A stretch of DNA of 64,000 bases from Gnetum montanum (GCA_015680685.1 MNCI01029550.1:288583-352582); one strand, 5' to 3'. Counted from the stretch's first letter, positions 1 to 10,984 are shown. The notes: generated by a model not told the origin, from the sequence alone. Numbers and translations are program-made.

Positions 1-1324
1 AAAACAAAAAAAAGCAAAAGTGAGGATTCAAAGCACACCCCTTAGACAAAATAAAATTTGGGCTGCAAGCACTGGTTATGGAACCAAAGTGTTCCCTCTA
101 ACTAAAGCCCTTCTCGCTTCCCATTCTCTCCTTTGTTTCGTCGGAATGGTGGTAGCTCTTCGAAGATGCATCCTTGTTACCCAAGTGGATGGTTTGACCA
201 AATGCATTGATGCGATGCAACTGAAAGTGGTTGGTTTAAGCCAGAGCTGGAATGAGATTCGCCAAGTCACATTAATCATCAAACACACAAGGGGCTGTAC
301 ACCACCTTGTTCTTGGGATTCCATTCCACTTCTCTTCTTCCCATCCTTCTTTCCATTGTTCACCTCATTGCCGGTTGTACCATTAGTATATATTTTGGTT
401 GATGCATTGTTTTCTTTTTGGTAAATTCTTACGGTTAAGACTTTAACTCTTGTTCCAAAGGACATTCCCAGAGCCCACAGACTCTTTGAATGTGGGATTG
501 TCAGGGCCTTAAGGGCATGAGCCTGCTTTGGGGAGGACCCACTGACATTCCTATTTGGAACATTAGTTCACTTCTTTTCCTTAACATTTTTGCAATTAAT
601 TAACATTTTTGTTCATTTTTATCATGACATCCCCTTCACCGATGCCATAGTTGTCCCTTTTTACCTATCTTTCCTACTCCTTTTCGTTCTCCATTCTAAC
701 GCTACCGGAGGTTCACGATTAGTCATGGGGATACGGGGCCTAATTTTTTGATTTTTATCTTAAGCCCTAGATTTTTTCGTTTTTCTTCCTAACCCCTACA
801 CCTTTGGTAGTTATCATCTACATTTTCCCAGATCCATATTAGCCATACCACAACTTAGCCAAGGAACCTAAACCGAAGCAAGGTATGATTTACTTAATGA
901 TTCAATTACCCTTGCTAATATATGATTATGTTGTGTGTGCAGATGGTAATCACACATCAATGGAATGGATCTAGAGCAAACACTTGGAATGGAGCAGCAC
1001 TAAAGTAGCTGTGCAAGGAGCAGGATTGATAATGCGCTTACGGATGGACAACAGAAGGCGCAATCTAGGCATTGGCAGCAACAAGACTCTTCTCTCTTCG
1101 TCTCTTCTATTCTCTCTCCTCTTTTCTCTCAGCTGCCAAATGTGGCCTGATGTCATTGTAATAAGGTGTTCACCCTTGTTGTCATGAACACCAGTTTTGT
1201 CAAGTCTTGTAATAAAGACCGTTCACATGTCATCCCATTAGTTCCATTTCCCCTAATAATCCCATACCTACCTGATATCATTGTAAGGAACTCGAGGACG
1301 AGTTTTCATTTAGTCATGGGGGTA
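1..1324 (+). mobile_element. Element B, 3' internal region downstream of pol (partial)
   Basis: This is the non-coding tail of an Athila-like Ty3 element whose gag-pol lies to the left of the window. It aligns by eye with the tails of A (from about 50119) and C (from about 28770): the word GAGGATTCAAAGCACACCCC near 22-42 recurs at 50119, and GGAGGACCCACT near 533 recurs in A and C. A segment at 704-727 (ACCGGAGGT then TTAGTCATGGGG) matches A at 51233-51258. Only about 590 bp then separate it from the 3' polypurine tract, whereas A has about 3.2 kb there. B therefore lacks the second reading frame found in A and C. No credible protein is encoded; the short open frames look accidental. Confidence 0.7.
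1289..1324 (+). promoter_or_regulatory. Pre-PPT stem-loop and polypurine tract of B
   Basis: AACTCG (1289-1294) and CGAGTT (1299-1304) form a 6-bp stem with an AGGA loop. They are followed by TTTAGTCATGGGGGTA, the polypurine tract that would prime plus-strand synthesis, ending directly at the TGATGA start of the LTR at 1325. The same arrangement is present in A (54477-54512) and C (33153-33187). Confidence 0.75.
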
Positions 1325-1348
1325 TGATGAGACGCGACCTGCATGTGC

Positions 1349-1417
1349 CGCGATATCGCGTCTTCCCCTGCGATATCGCGTACGCGATATCGCGGTCCGC
1401 CGCCATATCTATAAATA
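1349..1417 (+). promoter_or_regulatory. U3 promoter of B: three CGCGATATCGCG palindromes and TATA box
   Basis: Palindromic 12-mers CGCGATATCGCG occur at 1349-1360 and 1383-1394, with an 11/12 copy at 1370-1380. They lie just upstream of a TATA box, TATAAATA (1410-1417). The spacing suggests binding sites for a dimeric factor acting on RNA polymerase II initiation at about 1440; this is inference. The D LTR keeps the array in a CpG-eroded form at about 59100-59150. Confidence 0.7.
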
Positions 1418-1583
1418 AGAGGCGGCACTCCCTTCATTTCCCAATCCTGGCTAGAAGTAGCGAAGCTCTGGCAGATTGATCACTCCAGAGTTAGAATTTT
1501 TCCCATGTGCCCGCAGTAGGAGTCCTAGAGTGAACGGCTCTTTATTCGAGCAGCTTGTAACCTGAACCCAAGTTGTGTACGGC

Positions 1584-1589
1584 AATAAA
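1584..1589 (+). terminator. Polyadenylation signal AATAAA in the B LTR
   Basis: AATAAA in the context GGCAATAAAGACGAAC lies about 170 bp after the TATA box. The same context occurs in A (42510-42515), D (59347-59352), C (33498-33503) and, reversed, E (10678-10683). It marks the R/U5 boundary region of these LTRs. Confidence 0.7.
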
Positions 1590-1655
1590 GACGAACTTGA
1601 TTGGATAAACCTTGCAGTACATGGTTTTATTGTTGTTTATTTACTGCTTTCCTAG

Positions 1656-1946
1656 TGCGCACAAGTACGACTTGATTACGAGCGTCTACGGACGTGTACG
1701 GCTAGTCAAGGAATCGGCTGCTTGTCGCAACGCATGAGTACGACTTGATTACGAGCATTGGCTGCTTGGTAACCCAGTAGCGTATTCCAGGATTCTGCGC
1801 TTGGTAATCCCAGTGGTAGTCCAATGTGTACGGCTAGTCAAGGAATCGGCTACTCATTGCTAGGCTAGAACGTGTGATAAGTACGACTTAGTTACGAGCA
1901 CCCACGGGTGTGTACGGCTAGCTAAGGAATCAGCTGCTTATCACAC
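1656..1946 (+). repeat. Three extra copies of the U5 hairpin unit in the B LTR
   Basis: Three units share AGTACGACTT at the left, GTGTACGGCTAG at the right and an inner stem. They lie at about 1656-1729, 1732-1860 and 1872-1946. Inner stems are CTTGATTA/TAGTCAAG (1671-1678 with 1703-1710; 1744-1751 with 1835-1842) and CTTAGTTA/TAGCTAAG (1887-1894 with 1919-1926). The third unit has a perfect 10-bp outer stem, GTGTGATAAG (1872-1881) with CTTATCACAC (1937-1946). Tips also pair: CGTC/GACG at 1683-1694, ATTGG/CCAAT at 1757-1825 and CACC/GGTG at 1899-1910. D lacks these copies. Confidence 0.75.
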
Positions 1947-1973
1947 TTAAGCTAAATAGGTGCCTTAGTACGA

Positions 1974-2068
1974 CCACTTCGAGCACTTGCGTTACGTGTG
2001 GTGATCCCAGTAACGATTAGCGTTTGGTAAGCCACAGTTGCATAGTTCAGGGTGTGTCCGGTAAGTGG
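1974..2068 (+). other. Conserved U5 structured element (basal copy) in B
   Basis: CCACTT (1974-1979) pairs with AAGTGG (2063-2068) around an 83-nt interior. The interior contains a hairpin, CGTTAC (1990-1995) with GTAACG (2010-2015), and a TTTGGTAAGCCA loop. The same position is CCACTT/AAGTGG in C and D and CCATCT/AGATGG in A and E, a compensatory change. Being in U5, it would lie in the 5' leader of the genomic RNA. Confidence 0.7.
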
Positions 2069-2367
2069 GAACGGATGCTGACGCTAGTTAATTTAGACTT
2101 AGGACATTAGTTAGAGTTAGCTTAGTTTCTCAACCCTTTCCTCTCATAGCTTAGAAGATAAACTTGAAAATACCAAAAAAAATCACATACCTCAGACTTG
2201 CTTAACCATACACCATGACACTTACAAGCAAGCCTGGGAAGACAATGAATGATTAACCCCAAGTGTTTCTTGTGGTGTTAAGGCATTTAGTCTGCGGATT
2301 TCGACCGGATCGTGCGTGCACGCTCGTATTCGTATGGTTGAGTGTAGGGGTACCTCACCACTCATCA

Positions 2368-3754
2368 TTAGGGATCTAAAAGAGTTGAGAGAACATGATG
2401 AAATGCTTGAAGAGGGCTAGATAATTCAGAAAAAAGAAGATTTACTAGGAGAATGCTTGGAGAAATTCCATGAATGAGTGCACAACTAGACATAACTAGT
2501 CTGGAATGGAAAAGGTTTTGAAAGCAAACATGTGTAAAGAATGAGGAACTTACCAAGCCTAACCAAAGGGTATGCAAGTGGATCCTCCCCATAACAGGCT
2601 CATGCCCTTGATGCCCTTGCATTCCCTTAAGCCAAGGATTCTATGGGTCCCATGGGTGACTAACTGTTGTAATTAGTTAAGGACAAAATCCCCAAAGAAA
2701 CTATCTAGGAACTTTGATGCATCAAACTAGGACATCAAACAAGACATGAGAAGAGGTAGTGAGATGAGGTATGAAAAGCATAGGTGGATGAGGTAGAGTG
2801 TGGAATGGAGTTCTGTATCATGGTTACATGAAGTCCCTTATGGATTTTGTTGGTTAATATGACCTGATAACATCCATCCTTAGTCTAATTGAAACCAATC
2901 ACTTTTAGTGACTTCACATTGACATTATAAGACAAGTCTACCCTTCCAAGACACAAGAATATCCCAACAAATCAATCACCATTTCTAAAAGAGAAGCAAT
3001 AAGTGAGATGAACCTTAGTTAGAGGGGACCTTTAGTCATGGGTAACATTTCTTTCTAGTCCCATAACCAATTCTTATAGCCCATTATTTTTTTCTAAGAG
3101 ATGTGTTTTAAATTTCCATTATTTTTTTCAAATTTTTGGATTTTTGTATGAGAACCACACCATGCAAAGACTTTGTTTCCTATTATTAGTTAACAACAAA
3201 ATGGTGAGAAATCCATGGAAACACTCATGCACCCAAGAGGATAGGCATGTACAAAGAGCATAAAATTTTCTTGAAGTTACACCCTTGTTTATCCATTTAA
3301 TCCTTCCCAAGTTTGGAAACTGCCAAGATCATAAATTCATTAAAATTTTCATTTAAGAAGGAACCGGATATTTCCAAAAAAAGGAAACACCAAAGAGTTT
3401 TATGATTAGGTTGATGACACGGACTCACTTCTTGTTATCATGAAAAATAAATCATGTCTTAGTTATCAATGCCAAAATTTAAAGAATGAATCCAAACATT
3501 AGAAATAAAATAACATTATAGTACAAACCATCATCAATTAGTAGTTATAGTAGCACCATGTCTTGAATGAAATAAAAAAATAAAAATAAAACATAAGAAA
3601 AACATAAAAGAAATCCAAACCAAATAAAGTAAAATATAGAAGAAAGTATAAAGTACTGAAGAAAGAGAAAACTGTACTAAAAATGGTGTAAAACAAAAAA
3701 GTGAAAAACTGAGAAGCCACATTGTTTAGTTTAGCATGGATGACCATCTCCCCC
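2368..3754 (-). mobile_element. Element E, region downstream of pol (truncated by B)
   Basis: Read on the minus strand, this follows E pol with CTAGTCATGGGGGAGATGG (about 3752-3734), matching A at 49443 and C at 28141. It then gives AT-rich non-coding sequence that includes GGCATGAGCCTG and GGGGAGGATCCACTTGCAT near 2605-2570, the same block as in B (about 515-540). The rest of the E tail and its 3' LTR should lie to the left, beyond B. No coding frame is supported. Confidence 0.65.
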
Positions 3755-6700
3755 ATGACTAGGTTGAAAGGAGAAGATCTAAAAAATTAGGCATGTTTGT
3801 CCATCCATTGAGGTGTTTTTTTCACTGGCTCTTTTGAGTTCATGGAACAGTTTTAGTTTTTATATGTTGACTAGAAGCCTTTTGTTTGGACTTTTAGGTT
3901 TATAGATTAACATGGCCCTAGAAGGAAAGGTTTCATAGATAATGTAAGTCCCTTCCTACAACATTTAGAATTTAGTTCTTTGTGGTATGTGTGTGGAATT
4001 CTAGTATAGGACCTTATCTTTTGGTTGAAATTTAACTTTTCTAGTTTTAAGGTCATATCATTGTTTATTAAATACCTTGTGCATTTTGTTAGATGACAAG
4101 GCCATCAATCAATTCTTGTTGAGTAAGTTGGATTTCATTAATCTTTCTTTCTATGATACACTTAGTTCAAGGTCAAGGTCACAAGTTGTTGATAGTGTAC
4201 GAAGCTTTGTTTAGATTGGAAGTGTTGGTAATTTTCTGTATACAAGTTCATAGGGATAGTAGCCAATAGGCAATTTTCAAGTGGAGTGGAACATCCAAAG
4301 GGCATCATTGAGTTTTATGCTCCAATCCCTCCTATATTTACTAACAATTATTGTTAGTATTTTTGTTATCTCTCAGTTAGTAGCCTCCACTTGATCGTTA
4401 GCTTGGGGGGTGGTAAGGTGTTATTAATTTATGTTTGACCCCCAAGAATTACATGAGATTTTGAAAGGTAGTGCCTATAAAATGAGTTCTATTATCATAA
4501 ATAAGTGCACATGGCATCCCCAAACCTATTTACAACATTTTTTTGTACAAAACAAGTAGCTATAGCAGATGTGCAATTAGTAATGGCTATAGCTTCTACT
4601 CATTTTGTATAGTAGTCAATAACTACTATGATGTATGCTTTTTCATTTGGCATGGGACTAATGGGACCCATGAAATTTATGCCCCATATTTCAAAGGGCT
4701 TAAGTGGTTGGATCCACTATTGATGCCCCTCCATACAAGTGGTCATTCCACCATCTCATTGGCAGTGTTCATAGGAGTGGATGAAGTGGTGAGTGTCCCT
4801 GAAAAGTCTTGGCCAATAATACCTTACCATGAGGATCATAATGGCTGTGCATCTCCCTCATAGTGGACCCTACAAGGGCCCTCATTACCATTTTCATGCA
4901 TGCACAATTAATCATCATTAGGTACACACCATTGAATCAAGTCATTGATGCACACCTTGTAAAGATATCCATTGATTTCCATGAAGTGTTTTCCTTGGTG
5001 AAGAATCTATTTGTTCTTCCTATTGTCCCACTTTTGTGGCATCCCTTGAGTGAGAAGATAGGTGATAATTCCACCAAAATAGTTAGGTTTAGTAAGCACT
5101 TGTTTAGTTATAGCCTGAGTAAAGAGGATTTCATCAAGAAACTAATCTAAAAGTCGCCTCTCCTCCTCTTTGTTGTCCTATCTCAACTAAGACAAGTGGT
5201 TAGCAATCACATTCTCGATCCCTTTTCAATCTACCATTGTTAGATTGAATTCCTGCAAGATCACCAACCACCATATAATATGGGGCCTTACTATTAGCTT
5301 ATTCATTAAGAGTTGGATTGCACTATGATTCTTGTGCATAAACATCTTGTATCCAAGCACATAGTACCTAAATTTTTTCAAGGAAAACACAACTATCATT
5401 AATACTTTCTCCATTGTGATTTAGTTTAGCTACACACCAAGAATGCTTCTACTTTCATAGTGGATGTAGTAAGATATTTCTAATTTTCCAACTACATTAG
5501 CATAACTCCTATGGCATAATTGGATGCATCCATCATGATGTGGAAGGGCATGAACTAGTTAGGTGCTCATAGAATTGGAGTTTTTATAAGCTTCTACTTG
5601 AGTTTCTTGAATGCATATTCACATTCCTTGGTCTAAACAAATGGAGGATCCTTCTTTGTCAACTCCAAAGAAATTCTCCATGAATTGTTAGTAGTAGCCA
5701 ATGTGACCAAGGAATGACCTCAAATCTTTAACTATTTCTAACTGTTGGGTGATTCCTTGGATAACCCTTATTTTTTCAAGGTCCACCTTGATCCCTTTCT
5801 TTGAAATTTGATGCCCCAACACAATGCCCTTATGGACCATCAACTGGCTCTTCTACTAGATGAGCCTAAGGTTTGTCTCCATGCACCTTTTTAGCACTTA
5901 TTCAAAAAATTCAGGGCTTGCTCAAATGTAGCCCCATAGGTGGAGAAGTCATCCATGAAAACTTTCACCCTGCAACTAATCTACTATTGGAAAATGCTGA
6001 GGACAAGGAGTTGGAATGTGGCAAGGTCATTACATAGGTCAAATGACATCTTTCTATATGTGAAAGTCCCCTAGGAACTCATGAATGTTTTTTTATCATG
6101 ATCTGCTAGTGCAATCTACATTTGATTATAGCCACTATAACCATCCAAAAAGTTGTACTAGCAATGTCCAAAAATGATGTCCAACACCTAATTCACAAAT
6201 GACAATGGAAAATGATTCTTGTATGTTGCCATGTTCAACAGCCTAAGGTCAATGTAGACTCTCCATTTCCCACCTTTCTTTGGCACTATCACAAGTGGAC
6301 TAACCCACTCACTATCCACAGTGGGATAGTTGAACTATGCCTTGAGGAGTTATTCAATCTCCTTTTTGGTAATATGCTTCAATTTGGGGTTCAACCACAT
6401 TGTAGCTACCTCTTTAGTTTAAAAGATGCATCTATGTAGATACAATATTGACATATCCTTGGATCAATTCTAGTCAGCTCATAATATGATTAAGCAAATG
6501 GTGTTGTCCATTTATTGACCATCTCCAATAGCTTCTTTTCCTATATAGGAGCAAGGTTAGCATTGATAATGACCAACGTGACATTTTTCAAAAAAGCATA
6601 TTCCATTCTAACTAATAGATTTTTTAACTCAGGTAGCTCTTGTTTAAAGCTCTCAAGGATTTCCAACTCTTTTCAATTGGTGTCATTTGGTTCATTAGAG

Positions 6701-7330
6701 AGTTGATGATGGATTTGCTCCACCTCATCCATGCCTTCAATGTAGGCACTTATCAAGCTCTCAGTCTATTCCCTGCACAAACTTGATCTACTTTTAGATT
6801 TAGCTATCAACCATTGTGTGTCCTCTTGTTTTGTGGCTACTACAATAGGCTCTTTTGGATTTTTGTGACATTTGCACACTACCTACATGTTGTGATTGTT
6901 GTACTTTTCACTATTCATAATTTCTACACACAGCGGTACCTTATGTTACTATACTTGATGCATGGAATGTGCTTCCTTTGAATCTTTCCAAAATCATTTT
7001 TCTTAAAAATTTCCAAGGAGAGGTCTTTAAATTCCAACCATGCACCTGTTGCACATAGCCAAGCCCTTTTCATGATGATTGGGAATTCCCCCTTGTAATT
7101 GTCTACTCGAATCACCAGGAAGTCATTAGGGTAGAACCACCTCAAAAATGATGATCATAATGTCCTTCACTAATCCCAAGGAAATGATGATGGATTGATT
7201 TGCTTACTCAAGATAAATGTTGTTCTTCTTAAGAGGAGGCAAGTTCTAAGATTTGTACATTTCATGTGAAATCAAATTGATACTAGAACTTGAGTCTAGA
7301 AGAGCCTTGTAAGGCTTATTCCTAGTGATT
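3755..7330 (-). pseudogene. Element E pro-pol (protease, RT, RNase H, integrase), broken
   Basis: The polyprotein portion would cleave Gag-Pol, copy the RNA into DNA and integrate it. On the minus strand the order is as follows. The protease core (LLDSSSSINLIS) lies near 7310-7270, with Ser where Gly follows the active-site DS in A and D. RT has an intact FMDD motif (5948-5959). RNase H with VLGYKMFMHKNHSAI and LMNK lies near 5370-5280. Integrase has WGINFMGP (N codon at 4675-4677), VIDYYTKW, and an ANDQVEATN motif near 4390 with the catalytic Glu kept. Numerous in-frame stops and several shifts prevent expression. The domain order and residues match A closely, so an Athila-like Ty3 assignment is secure. 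Confidence 0.8.
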
Positions 7331-9975
7331 TGAAAGTAACTGAGGGGACTCCTAGGATCAGATCTCTTTCTAGGAAGGTGGCCAACCTTTATGCAATCTA
7401 TGATTGCTTGGATCAACATTACAGTATGTATTTTGGGATGTCTTTTATTTGAAGGGATCTTGAATGGTGTTGCAAAGGATGAAGGAAAAGCAAGGTAATT
7501 AGCCAGAAGTATCTATGAGGATTTAGTAGGACTATTGGTTCAAACGAAATGTCTTTTATGGGGCTTATTCTTTGAATGATTTGGCTAAGGAGCTAGCTAT
7601 AAGTTAACTACCCTTGTGGCATTTCTCTGCTATTACTTGGCTGAAATTTCATCCTACATGGATGGAGTGGGTGATAACTAAGTTGAGGGTGAAGGTACAA
7701 ATGCAAAAGGATGAGGAGGTTAATATGGAATTGGGAACTCCCCTCATGGAAATTGTGCTATATAGTACTTAGAAGGGTAATAATGGTTCTAGAAAGAGGT
7801 GTGACTAGAAGAGTTATGCAAAGAAATGGATTGCTAAAAAGATTATCCATATGAATCTAGCTACCAGTGAGGATATTGCTACCTTGGGGGTGGCAGTCCC
7901 CATGACTGTGGGTGCTACCACTACTAGTACTACTCATGAGGTTGAGTTGGAGCTCCACTTGGATATTAAGCTTGTTGGTAGAATTGCCTATAGTTTCCTT
8001 TAAGATAAGAAAACCTCTTGGATGCTTTCCTTTTTTCCAATCTAGGATTCAAAAAATACATCCCAAATTCCTCCAAGTGTGATAGAATTGGACAACATCC
8101 CTTAGAATGCTTATATTGGTCGATGCCACACTCACCATCATCATCTATCTTAGAATCCACAACCTTTTCAATGGTAGCAACTTTGCCCTTACCCTTTTAA
8201 TGGGCATGTTTAACTCCTTCATTCTCCTTTGGTCACAACTGCTACTTTTCTCTTTTGACTCTTCAACAATTCTAAGCGTAGTCTAAAACTTCTCGTCCAA
8301 AGAGTCCTACATTTTATCTACCTTGGCTAATATTTCATAAACATATTTTTGTATCAATAAGTTTTTATGTTATGCCACTTCATCAAATGATGCCTCCTCT
8401 CATTGTCACAAAATCAAACCTCCCTTTTCAGGATGGAAGGATTCCAATTGTACTCTTTTGCACTTTCCTCTTTTGTTAACTTTTCTTCCTCTTTGGCCAC
8501 CTACTCAATTAACCATTGGATTTGATGAACTCTTAGTTCTAAAAGTCTCCATTTGGCATAGATCCCAATAGTTCTCCTTGTTTTTATTTAGAGCCCATCT
8601 ATGATATGGTGGAGCTACTCCCTCTATGAAAAGCCATGGCCTAGGCATTAGTGCAATAATGAGTAATATTTGTTCATGGTCACATCCAAGGATTCATGTG
8701 TTCCTTGCTTCCATCCCTAGATTTTCTTTCTTAGATTAGACACTTGGGAGTACAATTGATACTTGTCATTGAAGAGTTCAAACATCGTACTTCATTATCT
8801 GATTGATTTCAATTTTAAGGATTGGTACAAGCTTTTAGCCTTCTTAATGAGTATCCTAAGGAACAATGTTAATTTTTGCCATTCATTTTCCATGTTTTAT
8901 AAGACACAGACATCATGAAAAGCTTGGAGATGATTTTGTAAATCAAAATTTCATTCCCTTTCAAACTTGGAAATGTTGTTCATGTGCAACCATTTGATTC
9001 GGCTATCTTTCACATGCCTTATTGGAATTCTCATGGCCTCCATGATGTTTAACATATTTTTGGTTGAAAGTAGAGCCTCATCATAGTCATGGTTTTTGTG
9101 ATTGCCATGATACCCTCTATTTTCCCTTTGTTCATGATGGTGAGCCTTCCTTGAATGCCCACATCCTTACTCTCTACTATTCCAGCAAGGTCTACAATCA
9201 TCTCTATCCCATCGATCACCTCCATCATAGTCTCATCCTTTGTGGCGTCAGGCAAAGCTAGAGGAAGAAGAAGATGAGGATGTCGAAGGTGAAGAAGAAG
9301 GAGTACTAGCACCAAAATAGTGCCTGCTCCTTCCTCTTCTTTGGTCACAGCCACGATCACCATGTTTATCTTTATCATGATTCTTGTTCATGTTCCTACC
9401 TTGACTCCCTCCTTTGGAGCCCCCATAGTCATGGAACCCATTCTTTTCTAAACCAAGCTTATTTATAATGGACCGTAAATTCTAGTTAAGTTCCCCTTCA
9501 TCAAAGAAAAGGGAAGGAGAGTTAGTATATTGAGAATCCCCTAAGAAGGGATCCTATCCTTCCTTTTGGCCTTGCAAGAACAAAGGGTTTGTGAACCATT
9601 TTTTCTTTGATGCCTCATAGTGAGTCTCTTGTTGTCAATATTTCTTCCATTATGCCTCAGTGGAATGATAATCCCAATAGTCATGATCTTATACAAAGTA
9701 TTTAGCATTGATCCCTACAATGCCCAATTTCATGAGTTTGGAGTAGCATCATAAATTGATCAATCATGTAGCAACATAATGTTGTCCTCCATGTTCATCC
9801 ACCACATCTATTCATCCTAGTGTAGGATGAAGGTGAAGTATAGAACATACTCATCTAGATGAGTATATACCACTTGGAATTATTGGGGCATAGGTGGTTT
9901 TGGGTCTTCACACCTTTGCTGATTGGAATCGCCTTTCTATGACAGCAGAGAATCTCCCCTATGAGAAGAAGACAT
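7331..9975 (-). pseudogene. Element E gag, broken
   Basis: Gag would form the particle and bind RNA. The minus strand starts ATG TCT TCT TCT CAT at 9975, like the MSS(S)H starts of A (43296) and D (60026). An early segment resembles the FILHQDE region of D. A CCHC-like knuckle lies at 8130-8095 (C-G-I-D-Q-Y-K-H-S-K-G-C), followed by FLNPRLEKR. The second knuckle Cys is Asp. Between about 9000 and 9300 an acidic and serine-rich segment corresponds to the low-complexity part of D and A. The frame is interrupted by many stops. The end is placed at the protease by comparison with A. Confidence 0.65.
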
Positions 9976-10105
9976 ATTAGATTAGAATAAAAATAGTGTG
10001 CTTTTGTTGTTATTATTATTTTTCTTAATGTTATTTACTTTATGATTTGTTACAATGTTATTATATAATTTTACCAACTTCTAGGTAGTGCACGTAACTA
10101 ACTAA

Positions 10106-10126
10106 AGTCCTCATCAATGGTGTCAA
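10106..10126 (-). other. Primer binding site of element E (tRNA-Asp type)
   Basis: The minus strand reads TTGACACCATTGATGAGGAC directly after the LTR end. It differs from the better-preserved TTGGTGCCGTTGCCGGGGAC of A (43130-43149) almost only by G to A changes, as expected after cytosine deamination. The site fits the 3' end of tRNA-Asp. Confidence 0.65.
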
Positions 10127-10966
10127 TGACAAGGAGTGAGTAATCCCTACGTCCAACCATATAAATCACTAGTATTCACTAAGTGATCTAGTAGAATTCT
10201 ATAGACTTTAGCTCTATGTGCACTTTTCCTAGGTAGTGAATCTCAAAGATGTGATCATTGTCTTCTCAATTCCACCTGTGAGCTGCAATGGTATGGTTAA
10301 TTGTAACTAAGGCATATGATTTTTATCATTTCAATGTTTTTCATCTAATTCTTCTAAGTGTTGAAAATAAAGTAAATAAATGCTTAATTAATACAATAAC
10401 TAGTTAATACTTTAAATAATCCTAACATAAACATCTATTCCCATCTACCATACACATCCTAAACATGTTGCAATGATATTGGGTTACCAAGCATTAAGCG
10501 CTACTGAGATTACCAAGTGTTAATTGTATGCTTAAGATGGTCATACTTATGCGTATTAATTATCTGCTATTAATTAATTAATTAAATTCATGAACATAAA
10601 TTACATAAATAATAAATTCATTAAAGTAAATATTATGCTAAGTCTAAGTGCTTCAAGGTTTATGAAGAAAGCTCATCTTTATTGTCATTCACACCAAGGT
10701 GTTCAGGTATATTGATGCTGGAATAAAGATCCATACATGTCTACCTCCTACTATGGGCACTTAGAAAATAACCTAACTTTGGAAGAAATAAAATGTAAGA
10801 GTTTGACATCTATCAACCAATGAATTCCATAAATGAGACAAGTGTATGCATTTATATGGGCAAAACTAGACACTATGTCGATGCATACGTGTTGATGCAA
10901 CAAACCATGCATCAACACAATTACATCGATGGGATCACATTGACACAATCAACCCATGATGACTCA
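10127..10966 (-). mobile_element. 5' LTR of element E
   Basis: On the minus strand this has the layout of the A, B and C LTRs. U3 holds an 11-bp inverted repeat (10889-10899 with 10908-10918). A TATA box (ATATAAAT) lies near 10858-10851. The block GTTATTTTCTAAGTGCCCA follows, then AATAAA (10683-10678). U5 pairs CCATCT (10540-10535) with AGATGG (10446-10441). The end near 10955-10966 is uncertain by about ten bases. Integrase sequence of G resumes at about 10985, so E inserted into G. Confidence 0.75.
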
Positions 10967-10984
10967 TTAAAGAGGCTTCTTGTA

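Larger units (their letters stand above)
1325..2367 (+). mobile_element. 3' LTR of element B
   Basis: The LTR runs from TGATGAGACGCG after the polypurine tract to CTCATCA, about 1043 bp. It is homologous to the D LTR at 59068-59884: the TATA neighbourhood (TCTATAAATAAGAGGCGGC), the block ATGTGCCCGCAGTAG, the AATAAA context and the last 200 bp all match. B is longer mainly because U5 carries about 300 bp of extra repeats (1656-1946). The sequence beyond 2367 belongs to E in the opposite orientation, so B inserted into E. The 5-bp 3' flank is TTAGG; its partner lies outside the window. Confidence 0.85.

Noticed and set aside
20-465. Overlapping open frames on both strands at the left edge
   Set aside because: The region matches the non-coding tail of A and C, and the frames are not conserved there.
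9049-9378. Plus- or minus-strand small protein in E (acidic and repetitive)
   Set aside because: It is the low-complexity part of E gag read in a shifted frame; homologous positions in A and D are Ser/His-rich gag sequence.
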